The translations under genes and the position numbers were made by a program. From contig JBMOMN010000031.1 of assembly GCA_049324115.1 (NCBI GenBank), positions 15,354-79,353 on the forward strand: DNA of 64,000 nucleotides. The letters run 5' to 3'. Positions within the stretch are counted from its first letter, which is position 1, and each line of letters starts with the position of its first letter. This document shows, piece after piece, positions 8,731-17,293 of this stretch. Source of the stretch: UBA5796 sp040752455 (lineage in GTDB: Bacteria; Chloroflexota; Anaerolineae; Anaerolineales; Villigracilaceae). The notes under the pieces are model-generated. The model ran no database searches, had not been told where the DNA came from, and saw only the letters and a program-made list of their open reading frames with translations.

Positions 8731-8743
8731 AGCGGTTCGTTGT

Positions 8744-9289
8744 TTACCGTTTGCGCAGGGCGGCAGCGATCCCGACCAGGACCAGGGCCATCCCGGCCCC
8801 GGCGTATAGCCATTTGGTCATGCTAAAAATGGTCGCGGCCCAGGCCAGCCAGGCGGTCGTGGTCGGGTAAAGGCTGAGCATGGCGACGATGCTGGCGTTT
8901 TCGAGCAGGTCGAAGGTCAGCGCCCCGAACGGGACGACGTTCAGGCGCTGGAGGCGGCTTTTGGAGTCGAGGCCGCGCTGGAAGAGCCAGGTGATGAGCA
9001 GGCTGAAGAAAAGGGTGTAGAGGATGGGATGGATAATGTCGAGGGTCAGTTCGCCTGTGCGGTAGGCGGCCCGGCCCTGGTCGCCGTAGGAAGCGATCAT
9101 CGAATAGGCTTCGTCGGGGGAGTAGAAGAACATCAAATCCAGCGGACCGGCGGCGGGGTTGACGGCCTGCATCCGCTTTTGCAGCCCGGGCATGATCAGG
9201 CCGATGAACAGCCCGTCGAGCAGGAACAGGATGAGCACGAGCCAGCCTTTGGCGTATTTTTGCAGGGTTTCAGAGAGACGGGTAAGCAT
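8744..9289 (-). CDS. Multi-pass membrane protein of unknown function
   Basis: A 181-aa protein with about four hydrophobic segments (residues ~15-35, ~85-105, ~120-140 and ~155-175). No catalytic motif is visible. It ends in AALRKR. CGGAGGAACC precedes ATG 9289, so the start is firm. It is upstream of the Cys-rich small gene on the same strand. Family not recognised. Confidence 0.7.
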   Translation of the reverse strand: MLTRLSETLQKYAKGWLVLILFLLDGLFIGLIMPGLQKRMQAVNPAAGPLDLMFFYSPDEAYSMIASYGDQGRAAYRTGELTLDIIHPILYTLFFSLLITWLFQRGLDSKSRLQRLNVVPFGALTFDLLENASIVAMLSLYPTTTAWLAWAATIFSMTKWLYAGAGMALVLVGIAAALRKR

Positions 9290-9392
9290 GGTTCCTCCGG
9301 GGATGTGGTTTACAGACTCAACCCTGATGGAGCGGAGGAGGTGCTTGGCGAATGTATCGAAGTCATCTAACGCCAGTTATGCGATGATCGTT

Positions 9393-12300
9393 TCATTTTG
9401 ATTGTTGATTCTCTATCGCAATAATGACTTCGCTCTTTAGACTCCCCAACTTTTTCTTGACATGATCCAGATAATCTTCGCCAAGATTAACTTTTATAGT
9501 ACGGAGTTCTTCTCTGAAATCCTTTATTGATTTAGGTTTGGATGCGTCCAGCTTTATGCTCGCAAATCTTCGTAAAGTAGATTTTGCCAGCGTTTTGTAA
9601 TCTCGAATATCTTCGATCAAGGTGCGGATGAATGGCAGGTAGTTCACAAAATCATTTTTGAAGGTAAATAGGGCGGTTTGCAGGTTGTTATAGGCTTTTG
9701 TTTCAAGAGATGCTTCGCTTTTGGGAAGATGTTGTATCTCTCGAAATGCCTTGATAGCTTCATAGGATTTCCAAAAGTAAGGGCTTAGCCCAAGTCGGGG
9801 TTCTTCGATGGCACATTCGATCAGCGGCAGAGTTTCTTCAAAGAGCGGCGAATGGACTTCCGACTTTTCTTGCGTAGGGTCATCCACAGTTTGAATGAAC
9901 AGCCCAATTCCCTTGCGGCGGAAAACCAGTAGCTGATTTCCGTCAGATGCCTTTGCAGTTTTTACCCGTGCAGGAAATTCTTCAATTCTTTTTACGACTT
10001 CTGGATATTTGGACTGAATATCAAAGAAAAGCTTGCGGATCTGGGTTAATGTGCTTTGTTCCTGTTCATCTTCGAGGTTTGTATTGACGCGTTTGAAAAG
10101 CTCCGCCGGGCTTGGCTCTTCGTCCACGGCAAATATCTTGGCATCCTCGCCCAGGGTATTGTGGATCAGGAACATTTTTTCACTGGCAATTTCGCGGCTC
10201 TTGATGATGTCTGCTCCTTGTTCGGTGGGAAAGAAGTTGTAGATATACAGATCCTGGAAGACCTTTTTGCCGATACGATTGATCCGCCCTACTCGTTGAA
10301 TGACCCTCGTAGGATTCCAGGGTATATCGTAGTTGATGATTGCGCCGGCCCGGTTCAGGTTCACGCCTTCCGAGAGCTTGTCGCTTGTAAGCAGGATCTG
10401 GAATTTATTTTCCTGGGCTTTGGGTTTGACGCTGGCGTCGAAGTTTGCCAGAATTTCTTTCAATTGACTGGCAGATAGGCCCCCGCTCGAACTGATGACT
10501 TTGCCGTTGAATGCAGCCTCCAGAATGGGCACAAGATGAGCGATGGTATCTGCATATTCGCTGAAAATGATGACTTTGCGCTTAGGTTCGCCAGGAGCCG
10601 GTTCAGCTTTCAAGATTTTCTGGATTTCAACGATCAATCTGGCTGCTTTGGGATCTTTGGCAACCAGATCCAGCTCCGTAACTCGTTCACGAATCTCGCG
10701 CAAGAGTTCCAGGTCGGAGTGAATATCTTGCAAGAATTGTTCTGCGAGATCGAAATCGGCGATCACATAAATATGCTGGTTCTTGGGCCTTTGCTTCATT
10801 TCTGAAAGCTGGCGTTCGAATTCTTCCAGAGCGGCTTCGATTTCGTCGGGTTCGCTGTTATAGATTTTTTCGATGAGGCTGCGGTCTAAAATATACCTGC
10901 CACCAGAGTTTTGGATGAATTCCATTACCCGCTCATGGATGCGGATGAAATTGTTGATACTCTTCGCAAATGCCCCGAACGAGCTTTCGAAACGCTTGAC
11001 CAACAAACGCCGCATGAATTCATACAAGTTGCGTTGTTGTTCGTAGGTGAAGCGTTCTTTCTCTCCCAGTTTTTCAGGATCAACAGATTGGCTTTCTTCG
11101 TAGGCGAAGGGCTGGTAAATTGCGCCGCGAAATCTCCCGTCTTCGCTGAAGTATTCGTTGACCACCTGGTCGAAAAAGCCCATCTGTTCGGGAGATAGCG
11201 AAAAGAACAATTCGCGTGGATCATTGACATTCGATAGTTGGGTTATTTCTTTGGCATAGACCGGATCGAATTTCAGGTCCAGGCGGTTGCGGCGGATGAG
11301 CACAGGCTCGAGCACCGCACGGATTTCTGCCGCAAGTTGGGTTGCTTTTGAACGCACGCGTTGGATATTGATCGGCAACGGCGCTTCGAACACCTGGTCG
11401 TAATATTTCTCGGCGCGGGCGCGCTTGTCATCCTCCCTGTGGTTGTGGTAACGCAAAATGTACGATAACCGCTTGAAATCGGCGTTATAACGGGCGAAGC
11501 GGCCCTCAAGATTTTCATCCAGGGTGATTTTGGATTTGCCTGGCACGATGAACAACTTTAGCAGGGTGAAAACATCTTGCGGGGTATTGTTGAAAGGGGT
11601 CGCCGTGAGCAGGATGACCATCCGGTTGCGGCAAATATTGTTCAGGAATTCATAATCTGCGGTATCTTCGTTGCGGAAGCGGTGGGCTTCGTCCACAATG
11701 ATGATTTCGATGTCGTCACCGTGTTCTTGCAGGTATTGGGCGGCTTCCTCCAGCATCCCGGATGAGCGGACCTCCCAACCGTAAAGTTTGAAGTCTTCGA
11801 CATATTTGTGCCAGCCCGAATCCTTGCGATGCCGGTCCCCCATCAACCCGGGTGGACAGATGATCATGCCGCGTCGTCCCAGGTTGTGAGCCAGCATCCC
11901 CGCAATGATTGACTTGCCCAACCCAACCACATCCGCGATGATGACACCGTTGTATTGGTCAAGGATCGTGAGCGCCTGGTTGACGGCATCCGTCTGGTAC
12001 TGGTAATCCACATAGCCATTTTCTTCCAGCAGGCGTTTGACGTGCGGTTTGATGGTTTTCTGCTCCATCAAATCGAGGTAGGATTTCAGCACCAGGGCGT
12101 AGGCCTCGAAGGGTGTGACTTCGGCCACCTGGGTTCGGTTGCGGACAAACCGCGCGAGATGATCTTTTCGCTCGGGGATTTCGGTAATGGGGACAGCCGT
12201 TTGCCAGAGTTCATCGAAGTAGGCTTCCGCGTCGGGCGCGCCGTAGTCGGAGATTTCGACATTGAATTCGCGCTGGCCTTGCACGCCTGCCCGGGTCAGA

Positions 12301-12782
12301 TTGCTCGAGCCTGTGATAAACCTGCCGGTGGGTGCCAGGGCCGTCAGTTCATCCTTGACTTTGAAGAAATATAACTTGGCGTGGTTGGGATCGAGCGTCT
12401 TCCTGATCTGCAATCGCCCGCTTTGGAGCAGTTCGAGAAAATAGGCAACCTGCTCATAGAAAACCTGGTTATCCAGGGCCTCGTCATTGAGCGCGATATG
12501 CAGGGAGGCAAAGAACCGGTCGGCCAGTTCATCACTGCTGGCCTCCTGCCCATCCTTTTCGATTTCGAAGATCTGGCCCAGGTTTCTATCCACATCCAAA
12601 CCAACCAGTAACTTGATCGTCAGGTCGTCGCGGTTTTTCAGGCTTTCAAAGAGTTCCTGCCAGCCGGAGAAATAGAAAAAGCCGACCAGGAATTTGAGTT
12701 CTTTGCTGTGCTGGATCAGTTCATCCAGGCGCTTCTTGAGGGTGCGGGATTGGGAGTTGGTAATGAAGGCGTTGGCAGGCAT
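9393..12782 (-). CDS. PLD nuclease - SNF2 helicase fusion (restriction/defence type)
   Basis: A 1129-aa DNA translocase with a nuclease domain. Residues 1-175 form a phospholipase D-type domain: H134-x-K136 and GSSN at 158-161 are the catalytic landmarks. The SNF2 ATPase follows: GLGKS (K290), DEAH (364-367) and TATPFNNT (393-400). The second helicase lobe has VIIFSEYADT, LSEGVNLNRA and QRVGRINRIGKK. A long C-terminal region has no clear match. The arrangement fits an ATP-dependent restriction subunit. Its likely partner is the Eco57I/PglX-like methyltransferase at 17294-20524 on the same strand, now separated by about 4.5 kb of other genes. Only a weak ribosome site precedes ATG 12782. Confidence 0.9.
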   Translation of the reverse strand: MPANAFITNSQSRTLKKRLDELIQHSKELKFLVGFFYFSGWQELFESLKNRDDLTIKLLVGLDVDRNLGQIFEIEKDGQEASSDELADRFFASLHIALNDEALDNQVFYEQVAYFLELLQSGRLQIRKTLDPNHAKLYFFKVKDELTALAPTGRFITGSSNLTRAGVQGQREFNVEISDYGAPDAEAYFDELWQTAVPITEIPERKDHLARFVRNRTQVAEVTPFEAYALVLKSYLDLMEQKTIKPHVKRLLEENGYVDYQYQTDAVNQALTILDQYNGVIIADVVGLGKSIIAGMLAHNLGRRGMIICPPGLMGDRHRKDSGWHKYVEDFKLYGWEVRSSGMLEEAAQYLQEHGDDIEIIIVDEAHRFRNEDTADYEFLNNICRNRMVILLTATPFNNTPQDVFTLLKLFIVPGKSKITLDENLEGRFARYNADFKRLSYILRYHNHREDDKRARAEKYYDQVFEAPLPINIQRVRSKATQLAAEIRAVLEPVLIRRNRLDLKFDPVYAKEITQLSNVNDPRELFFSLSPEQMGFFDQVVNEYFSEDGRFRGAIYQPFAYEESQSVDPEKLGEKERFTYEQQRNLYEFMRRLLVKRFESSFGAFAKSINNFIRIHERVMEFIQNSGGRYILDRSLIEKIYNSEPDEIEAALEEFERQLSEMKQRPKNQHIYVIADFDLAEQFLQDIHSDLELLREIRERVTELDLVAKDPKAARLIVEIQKILKAEPAPGEPKRKVIIFSEYADTIAHLVPILEAAFNGKVISSSGGLSASQLKEILANFDASVKPKAQENKFQILLTSDKLSEGVNLNRAGAIINYDIPWNPTRVIQRVGRINRIGKKVFQDLYIYNFFPTEQGADIIKSREIASEKMFLIHNTLGEDAKIFAVDEEPSPAELFKRVNTNLEDEQEQSTLTQIRKLFFDIQSKYPEVVKRIEEFPARVKTAKASDGNQLLVFRRKGIGLFIQTVDDPTQEKSEVHSPLFEETLPLIECAIEEPRLGLSPYFWKSYEAIKAFREIQHLPKSEASLETKAYNNLQTALFTFKNDFVNYLPFIRTLIEDIRDYKTLAKSTLRRFASIKLDASKPKSIKDFREELRTIKVNLGEDYLDHVKKKLGSLKSEVIIAIENQQSK
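12726..12782. repeat. 57-bp direct repeat, copy A (5' end of the helicase gene)
   Basis: The first 19 codons of the helicase. It aligns without gaps to 13651-13707, 50 of 57 bases identical. The two copies bracket the HNH/RHH pair. Confidence 0.9.
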
Positions 12783-12789
12783 GTTGTTT

Positions 12790-13218
12790 TTATAAAACAG
12801 GCGGATGTTCCCCAGCTTCGAACAAGACCCGGCGCAAGTTGACCAGCCCTGAGCGGTTCAACTGAAGTTTTTCGACAGTTCCGCGCCCAATGGGAGTTAC
12901 TCCTAAAACAAGCGTGCCGTCATCGCTCCAGTCGAAATGCTCCCTCCAGGTGTGCCGGCGCGGGTGAAAAAGGGGGACGACGGACTGGCTTACCGGATCG
13001 AAGGCTTCGATAAGGGTGTATTTGCGGTTGTTGCATCCCTGGCAGGCAAAGGCGAGATTTTCCAGCTCGTTCTCGCCGCCCTTGGAAAGCGGGATGATGT
13101 GTTCCACTGAAAACGGGTCGGGCGAATATCGTTCCTGCGGCTGGCAATATTCACAGCAGCCTTTGGCGCGTTCCACTACTCGCGCCCGTTGACCCGTCAA
13201 AAGGCGTGGCTCAGGCAT
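12790..13218 (-). CDS. HNH endonuclease
   Basis: A 142-aa HNH nuclease with zinc-knuckle cysteines. CEYC, then the core VEHIIPLSKGGENELEN, then ACQGCNNRK give the complete Cys4-HNH pattern. The start at 13218 (MPEPRLLTG) overlaps the upstream gene by 8 nt (ATGCCTGA), so the two are coupled. The pair lies exactly between two copies of the helicase gene's 5' end, suggesting a mobile or homing-like cassette. The target is unknown. Confidence 0.85.
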   Translation of the reverse strand: MPEPRLLTGQRARVVERAKGCCEYCQPQERYSPDPFSVEHIIPLSKGGENELENLAFACQGCNNRKYTLIEAFDPVSQSVVPLFHPRRHTWREHFDWSDDGTLVLGVTPIGRGTVEKLQLNRSGLVNLRRVLFEAGEHPPVL

Positions 13219-13612
13219 GAGCGGAGGGAAGCCCAAGGGCTTCCACCAGGGCAGGGATGGTGGTCTCACGCAACCGGGCCAGTTCGGCCACGGCTTTCAT
13301 CCGGCGGACGTTGGCTTCTTCGATCCGGTCGGATAAGCCGATCAACTCGCCCTGCTCCTCCTGGCTCAAAGTTTCGGCATCCCGTTTTGCCAGCAGGATG
13401 CGATATCGTTCCCATTCGATGGCGGAAAGACTGGTGTTGATCTTTTTGAGCAGCCGGCTTTCCTCGGGGGATAAGCGTTCAGGAACAGATTGGCTTTCCA
13501 TTTCCTTCTGCAACAGGCGCACGATGTAAGTATCTGGTGTCAGCCCCATCTGGCCCGCCACCTTCTTGATCCGGCGCTCAAGTTCGGAATTCACGTTCAA
13601 GTGAATGTTCAT
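13211..13612 (-). CDS. Ribbon-helix-helix/coiled-coil partner of the HNH nuclease
   Basis: A 133-aa protein. The first 40 residues (MNIHLNVNSELERRIKKVAG) look like a ribbon-helix-helix DNA-binding domain. The rest is highly charged helix, probably a coiled coil. TGGAGG precedes ATG 13612. It overlaps the HNH gene by 8 nt, and its own start overlaps the stop of a 32-codon fragment of helicase origin. It may regulate or target the nuclease, or act as antitoxin; this is inferred from position only. Confidence 0.65.
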   Translation of the reverse strand: MNIHLNVNSELERRIKKVAGQMGLTPDTYIVRLLQKEMESQSVPERLSPEESRLLKKINTSLSAIEWERYRILLAKRDAETLSQEEQGELIGLSDRIEEANVRRMKAVAELARLRETTIPALVEALGLPSAHA

Positions 13613-13707
13613 TTCAGCCTCCAGGTTGAATTATAACCCGTACCGACACTCAGGCGCTTTTTGAGCGTGTGGGATTGCGAGTTGGTAATGAAAGCGTTGG
13701 CACTCAT
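13609..13707 (-). pseudogene. Truncated 5' fragment of the PLD-SNF2 helicase gene
   Basis: A 32-codon open frame beginning MSANAFITNSQSHTLKKRL, against MPANAFITNSQSRTLKKRL at the intact helicase. Similarity stops at codon 19. The tail reads into unrelated sequence and ends in a TGA that overlaps the ATG of the RHH gene. The ATG is 6 nt after the stop of the 163-aa gene. It is a relic or a duplicated insertion border, possibly still translated and coupling the two flanking genes. Confidence 0.85.
13651..13707. repeat. 57-bp direct repeat, copy B
   Basis: Second copy of the helicase gene's first 57 bases, same orientation as 12726-12782, with seven substitutions and no gaps. Confidence 0.9.
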
Positions 13708-13713
13708 CAACAT

Positions 13714-14205
13714 TCACTCTATTCCTGCGATCTTGGCCAAAGCGTCCACATAAATGATCATTTGTTCGCGGACTTTCTCGAGTTCCGCTCTCAACTCGTT
13801 GGCACGATCCCAGTTGTGTTCGTGTTCGAGTGTTGTTTCATTTTCTGGCTTTTTCTCTTCGTAAGATTTCAACAGGGGATGCCATTTCACCAAAAAGGGT
13901 CTCAACCCGATATTCAAGACCTCAATGGCAATAAAGCCTAAGGAATTTTGCCCTTTGGCAATTTCCGGGCCGGACTCTCTGAGAATTTGTCTTGTAATCC
14001 CGAACAAGTTGTAGAGAGAAGTCAATGCCTCACGTAATATTCCCCCATCGTCCAATGGTTGAACCGCAATCCTCGTTGATAACTCAACATATAAAGCCCA
14101 GGCAGCTTTTTGTTGCGCATCGTCTCTTTGAAGCTCCAACGAACCGAGGTTAAATGGCAGGCCAACTGTCAATTTGGTTGCTTTTACTTTTTCTTTCCGT
14201 GACAT
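13714..14205 (-). CDS. Unknown island protein
   Basis: A 163-aa mostly helical protein with no catalytic motif I recognise. The most striking stretch is NIGLRPFLVKWHPLLKSYE; the C-terminal third is a probable coiled coil (NELRAELEKVREQM). No signal peptide or membrane segment. GAGGATAT precedes ATG 14205. Located between the TIR group and the HNH cassette on the same strand, it is probably part of the same transcription unit. Confidence 0.65.
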   Translation of the reverse strand: MSRKEKVKATKLTVGLPFNLGSLELQRDDAQQKAAWALYVELSTRIAVQPLDDGGILREALTSLYNLFGITRQILRESGPEIAKGQNSLGFIAIEVLNIGLRPFLVKWHPLLKSYEEKKPENETTLEHEHNWDRANELRAELEKVREQMIIYVDALAKIAGIE

Positions 14206-14251
14206 GAGTTATATCCTCGCAAAGGTAATGGGAAGACGCTCTCCTTTTTAC

Positions 14252-14560
14252 TTATTCTAACTCTTTTAAGCTTTGAATCTCAGCGCATAAAAATCGCAAG
14301 TTCTTGTAATAATCCTGAGTTTTATGATTGTCCAAAGTAGCATAAGCAAGGTTCTCGATTTGACTTAGCATCCGCCCTAATCGATTTTTTCTTGTTTTTT
14401 TCCGTATTGCAATTGATATTTGAATCACCTTTTGTATCAACTCTGGTTGAATATCTCTCGCTCTTCCCGCATTAAACTTATGCTCAATCTCGGAAGCGAA
14501 TATTAACAGTTCTCTTATTTTTTCTTGTTCGCTATTTTCAGGAAAATCTGTTAGGTTCAT
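14252..14560 (-). CDS. Small helical island protein, paralogue 2
   Basis: A 102-aa charged helical protein. It is clearly homologous to its neighbour: both begin MNLxxFP, both have FAxEIEHKF near residue 25 and a DI-P-hydrophobic motif near residue 38. The start overlaps the stop of paralogue 1 (ATGA). It is AT-rich compared with the chromosome. The function is unknown. The position directly after a TIR gene suggests a partner or immunity role, which is inference. Confidence 0.65.
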   Translation of the reverse strand: MNLTDFPENSEQEKIRELLIFASEIEHKFNAGRARDIQPELIQKVIQISIAIRKKTRKNRLGRMLSQIENLAYATLDNHKTQDYYKNLRFLCAEIQSLKELE

Positions 14561-14880
14561 GCCATATACTCGTTGAGGTCTTTTAATTGATCTGCGATAA
14601 CCTTCACTCGTTCAAAATATTCTTCATACTTGTTGTCGAGATAATATCGAATAGCTGCGGTAATTCTAATTTCAATTTTACTGATTTTGCCCTTTGTTGC
14701 GTGGCTTTTGGTAACTTTACTTAATTTCTTTAGCGTTCTTAAAATCCTTTTTAAAAATGTTGGTTCGATGTCATACCCCATGTCTTCTTGAAACTTGTGT
14801 TCTATTTCATGAGCAAACTGTTCTAGCTTTTGAATCAGGTCTTTCTCAGTATCACCAGAAGGGAAAAAACCTAAATTCAT
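14557..14880 (-). CDS. Small helical island protein, paralogue 1
   Basis: A 107-aa helical protein paralogous to the next gene (shared FAxEIEHKF and Lys-rich middle). It begins 13 nt after the TIR gene ends and is translationally coupled to its paralogue. No known domain is visible. A tandem duplication in this position suggests diversification of one function, for example two subunits of a heteromer. Confidence 0.65.
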   Translation of the reverse strand: MNLGFFPSGDTEKDLIQKLEQFAHEIEHKFQEDMGYDIEPTFLKRILRTLKKLSKVTKSHATKGKISKIEIRITAAIRYYLDNKYEEYFERVKVIADQLKDLNEYMA

Positions 14881-14893
14881 CAGCTCTCATGTT

Positions 14894-16279
14894 TTATAAA
14901 AGCTGCCTGTTGATGCCTGACTTATCTGCTAACTCGTCAAGCACTGATAAGTACATGTTCAGGTGATAAGTCAGGTCATCAAAGCTTCTTTCAATTTCGC
15001 TAGACACGTGAAATGGCACATTCCCTGATAACAAGTGATCGTCTATATTTTTTAATAGCGATTGTAGCGAGTCCAATGGGGTTAGGATTCGTTCTAGTTC
15101 GCTGGAAAAATCCAAATTTGTAAGTTGTTGTACCAGTGCGGATGAGATGAGAACTTGATCCTTCATGTTCTTGAGCAACTTCACCGAGTCCCTTTTTATT
15201 TGATCAGAAACTACAAGATGAGGCCACTCGGCATGATAATCTGCTAAAGACAAAAGATCATACATTAACAACTGAGAGGTATTAGAAAATAATTCACCTG
15301 AATTGTCAGGACTCTTTGGTAACATTGATTTTTCTCCTATTTCTTTTTTCTTAGCAACGCTGGCAAAAAGTTCTTTAAGACGCTGGCCTTTCGGAAATGG
15401 AATATCACCTCTATCACAAGCCCGAGCTATCACACCAAAGATAAATATTAAACCTGGTGTTACTCTCGCTGCTTTTTGAAAGTCCAGCCCTTCCAGTAAA
15501 TTGTTCACCCCGCTTTGATAATCCACTCGAAAATCAGCGTATTTATATGCTTTCAAAAGCGGGGGAACTTCACAATCTTTGAGCAGCACCGGGACAATAA
15601 CTTTGTTACTCATCAAAGCAGCATCTATTTCCTTTTGCACCCACGGAGCAGCAACCGAATCAGGCGTTAACACCACAAGAAAATATTTGCATTTTGTAAG
15701 CCCTTCGTTGATTTTGCCCGGGATAGATTGAGACACTTTGATGCTTTTTTTATCGTACCAGACCTGCGCTAACCCAACCAGCTCTCCTTCGAGCCTGTCT
15801 ACGAACGATTTGTCTACGGATGAATGGCTGATGAATATCAGATTCCCGCTTTGACTATCTTGATTTCCATCTCTCGTACTCGGATGTGCTTCTGTCAGTG
15901 CGGGCTTTGATGGTATCGCAGGAACGTAAATATCCTCTTTTTGATGATCGGGTTTCCTTGGCTTGTCTACAATGTTAACTATTTGCGATGCTTCTGGTGT
16001 TTGCGACTGAAATGAAACCGATTGGTTTTTTTGGGGGAAGCAAAGACCGTCGAATGATATGTGTAACTCTTCAAGACTGATCCTATTCAATTGCGTGATA
16101 ATACGCGCTCGTTTAGGCTCTGAACCTGGTATCTCCTCTACATTGTTTTCGTTCTCGATATTTTCCCTTAGCTGGATTTTTAGTCTAATGACGTCGTCAT
16201 ATCTTGGGTGATCTGATCCCAATCTTTCCAGAAGTGTTTCAACGCCTCGCAGGTAACCGGCAAACAATCTCGATGACAT
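14894..16279 (-). CDS. TIR-domain effector with N-terminal helical adaptor
   Basis: A 461-aa protein. Residues ~1-80 form a small helical domain ending LNRISLEELHISFDGLC. A disordered linker follows to ~145. The TIR domain is residues ~146-270, with IFISHSSVDKSF, the WYDKKSI strand and W213-x3-E217 (WVQKE), where E217 is the expected catalytic Glu of NAD-cleaving TIRs. The C-terminal ~190 residues are helical and unidentified. The N-terminal domain resembles residues ~360-445 of the CHAT-STAND protein at 39.3-43.2 kb, so it may be an effector-associated recruitment domain. AT-rich DNA. Confidence 0.85.
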   Translation of the reverse strand: MSSRLFAGYLRGVETLLERLGSDHPRYDDVIRLKIQLRENIENENNVEEIPGSEPKRARIITQLNRISLEELHISFDGLCFPQKNQSVSFQSQTPEASQIVNIVDKPRKPDHQKEDIYVPAIPSKPALTEAHPSTRDGNQDSQSGNLIFISHSSVDKSFVDRLEGELVGLAQVWYDKKSIKVSQSIPGKINEGLTKCKYFLVVLTPDSVAAPWVQKEIDAALMSNKVIVPVLLKDCEVPPLLKAYKYADFRVDYQSGVNNLLEGLDFQKAARVTPGLIFIFGVIARACDRGDIPFPKGQRLKELFASVAKKKEIGEKSMLPKSPDNSGELFSNTSQLLMYDLLSLADYHAEWPHLVVSDQIKRDSVKLLKNMKDQVLISSALVQQLTNLDFSSELERILTPLDSLQSLLKNIDDHLLSGNVPFHVSSEIERSFDDLTYHLNMYLSVLDELADKSGINRQLL

Positions 16280-16347
16280 TATTATCCTACTCCATCCAAC
16301 CCCTTCACCCTCTTATCAACCTCCCCCTCTACCCGGACAACCGCCTC

Positions 16348-16443
16348 AGACCTGACAGGTTTCATCAGGACGCGTGACCATCGCAACCCTCGCAGGGACA
16401 AAGGCGAGAGTCGAACAAAGCCCTGTGGAAACCTGTCAGGTCT
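16348..16443. repeat. 96-bp REP-like element, copy 1
   Basis: Perfect 16-bp terminal inverted repeats (AGACCTGACAGGTTTC at the left, its complement at the right). It ends one base beyond the RAYT stop codon. Same orientation and exactly the same length as copies 2 and 3. The interior is closest to copy 3. Confidence 0.9.
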
Positions 16444-16444
16444 T

Positions 16445-17020
16445 TTACTCTTCATCTTCCAAATCCAATGGTTGAATCTCTTGATGGATTCGAATGAAAT
16501 CTGCGCGACTGCCAAATAATTCCAACATCTTTTCACGTTGCAATCGGGTTGGTACATTATCAACCAGTTGATGAAATGATGAAAAATTCCAGTCACGAAA
16601 ATCTTCGACAAACTTATGCTTTTGCGGGTTTTGATGGATGTACACAATCAAACGCAGTAGATAAGACGCGCTGTCGACGGGGATTCTCTTGAAAGGGCGT
16701 TCGAACAAGGCGCCTGTTCTCCCGACGGCGATATTGACCCCTCTCGAATATGCGTTGAAGAAATTGGAGAAATACTGGCTCGGGTCTTTCAATTTCAAAC
16801 CTACCAAATCTTCTTTGTTTTTGAAAAATCCAGCGATATGAAAATGATTTCGCAGCAGGCAAAATGCCCAGGTTTCAAAAACCTGATAGGTATGCTTCCA
16901 CCATAATTCCATAAAGTAGGCGTAGTTGCGTTCTTGAATAAAGATATTCTCGCCGTTGTTGCCGCGATTGTAAATATGGAAGAAGGTTCCAAAAGTTATG
17001 GGTGGTATAGCGTTCGACAT
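16445..17020 (-). CDS. REP-associated tyrosine transposase (Y1/RAYT)
   Basis: A 191-aa single-strand transposase of the IS200-related RAYT group. It shows FHIYNRGNNGENIF, the HUH-type metal site in CLLRNHFHI and a GALFERPFKRIPV segment typical of RAYTs. The start at 17020 (MSNAIPP) is preferred: the open frame upstream runs into repeat copy 2. The gene is bracketed by copies 1 and 2 of the 96-bp element, so this is a REPtron-like unit that could mobilise or maintain those elements. Confidence 0.85.
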   Translation of the reverse strand: MSNAIPPITFGTFFHIYNRGNNGENIFIQERNYAYFMELWWKHTYQVFETWAFCLLRNHFHIAGFFKNKEDLVGLKLKDPSQYFSNFFNAYSRGVNIAVGRTGALFERPFKRIPVDSASYLLRLIVYIHQNPQKHKFVEDFRDWNFSSFHQLVDNVPTRLQREKMLELFGSRADFIRIHQEIQPLDLEDEE

Positions 17021-17037
17021 GATTATTTTCCAAATCC

Positions 17038-17133
17038 AGACCTGACAGGTTTTAGCGTGGCGCGCCTCCATCGTTGCCCCTGCGTGGACAGCGGCGCAAA
17101 TCGATCATGGTTCTGTCGAGACATGTCAGGTCT
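17038..17133. repeat. 96-bp REP-like element, copy 2
   Basis: Same ends as copy 1 with a substitution in the right arm (ACATGTCAGGTCT). It lies 17 nt upstream of the RAYT start. The interior is the most divergent of the three. Confidence 0.9.
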
Positions 17134-17193
17134 CACCTCACCCCTCATTCCCCACCCGCTTATCAATCTGCCTCTCCTCATAGGCTTCTCCTC

Positions 17194-17289
17194 AGACCTG
17201 ACAGGTTTCATCGTGACGCGAGTCCATCGCAACTCCTGCGCGGACAAAGGCGCGGGTCGAACGAGGCCCCGTGGAAACCTGTCAGGTCT
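17194..17289. repeat. 96-bp REP-like element, copy 3
   Basis: Perfect 16-bp terminal inverted repeats. It ends 4 nt before the methyltransferase stop codon. The C-rich spacer between copies 2 and 3 resembles the sequence left of copy 1, suggesting duplication of a larger block. Confidence 0.9.
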
Positions 17290-17293
17290 CTCC

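Noticed and set aside
16348..17289. Attachment sites of an integrated phage or ICE
   Set aside because: The three equal elements have terminal inverted repeats and surround a RAYT; no integrase or tRNA gene is present.
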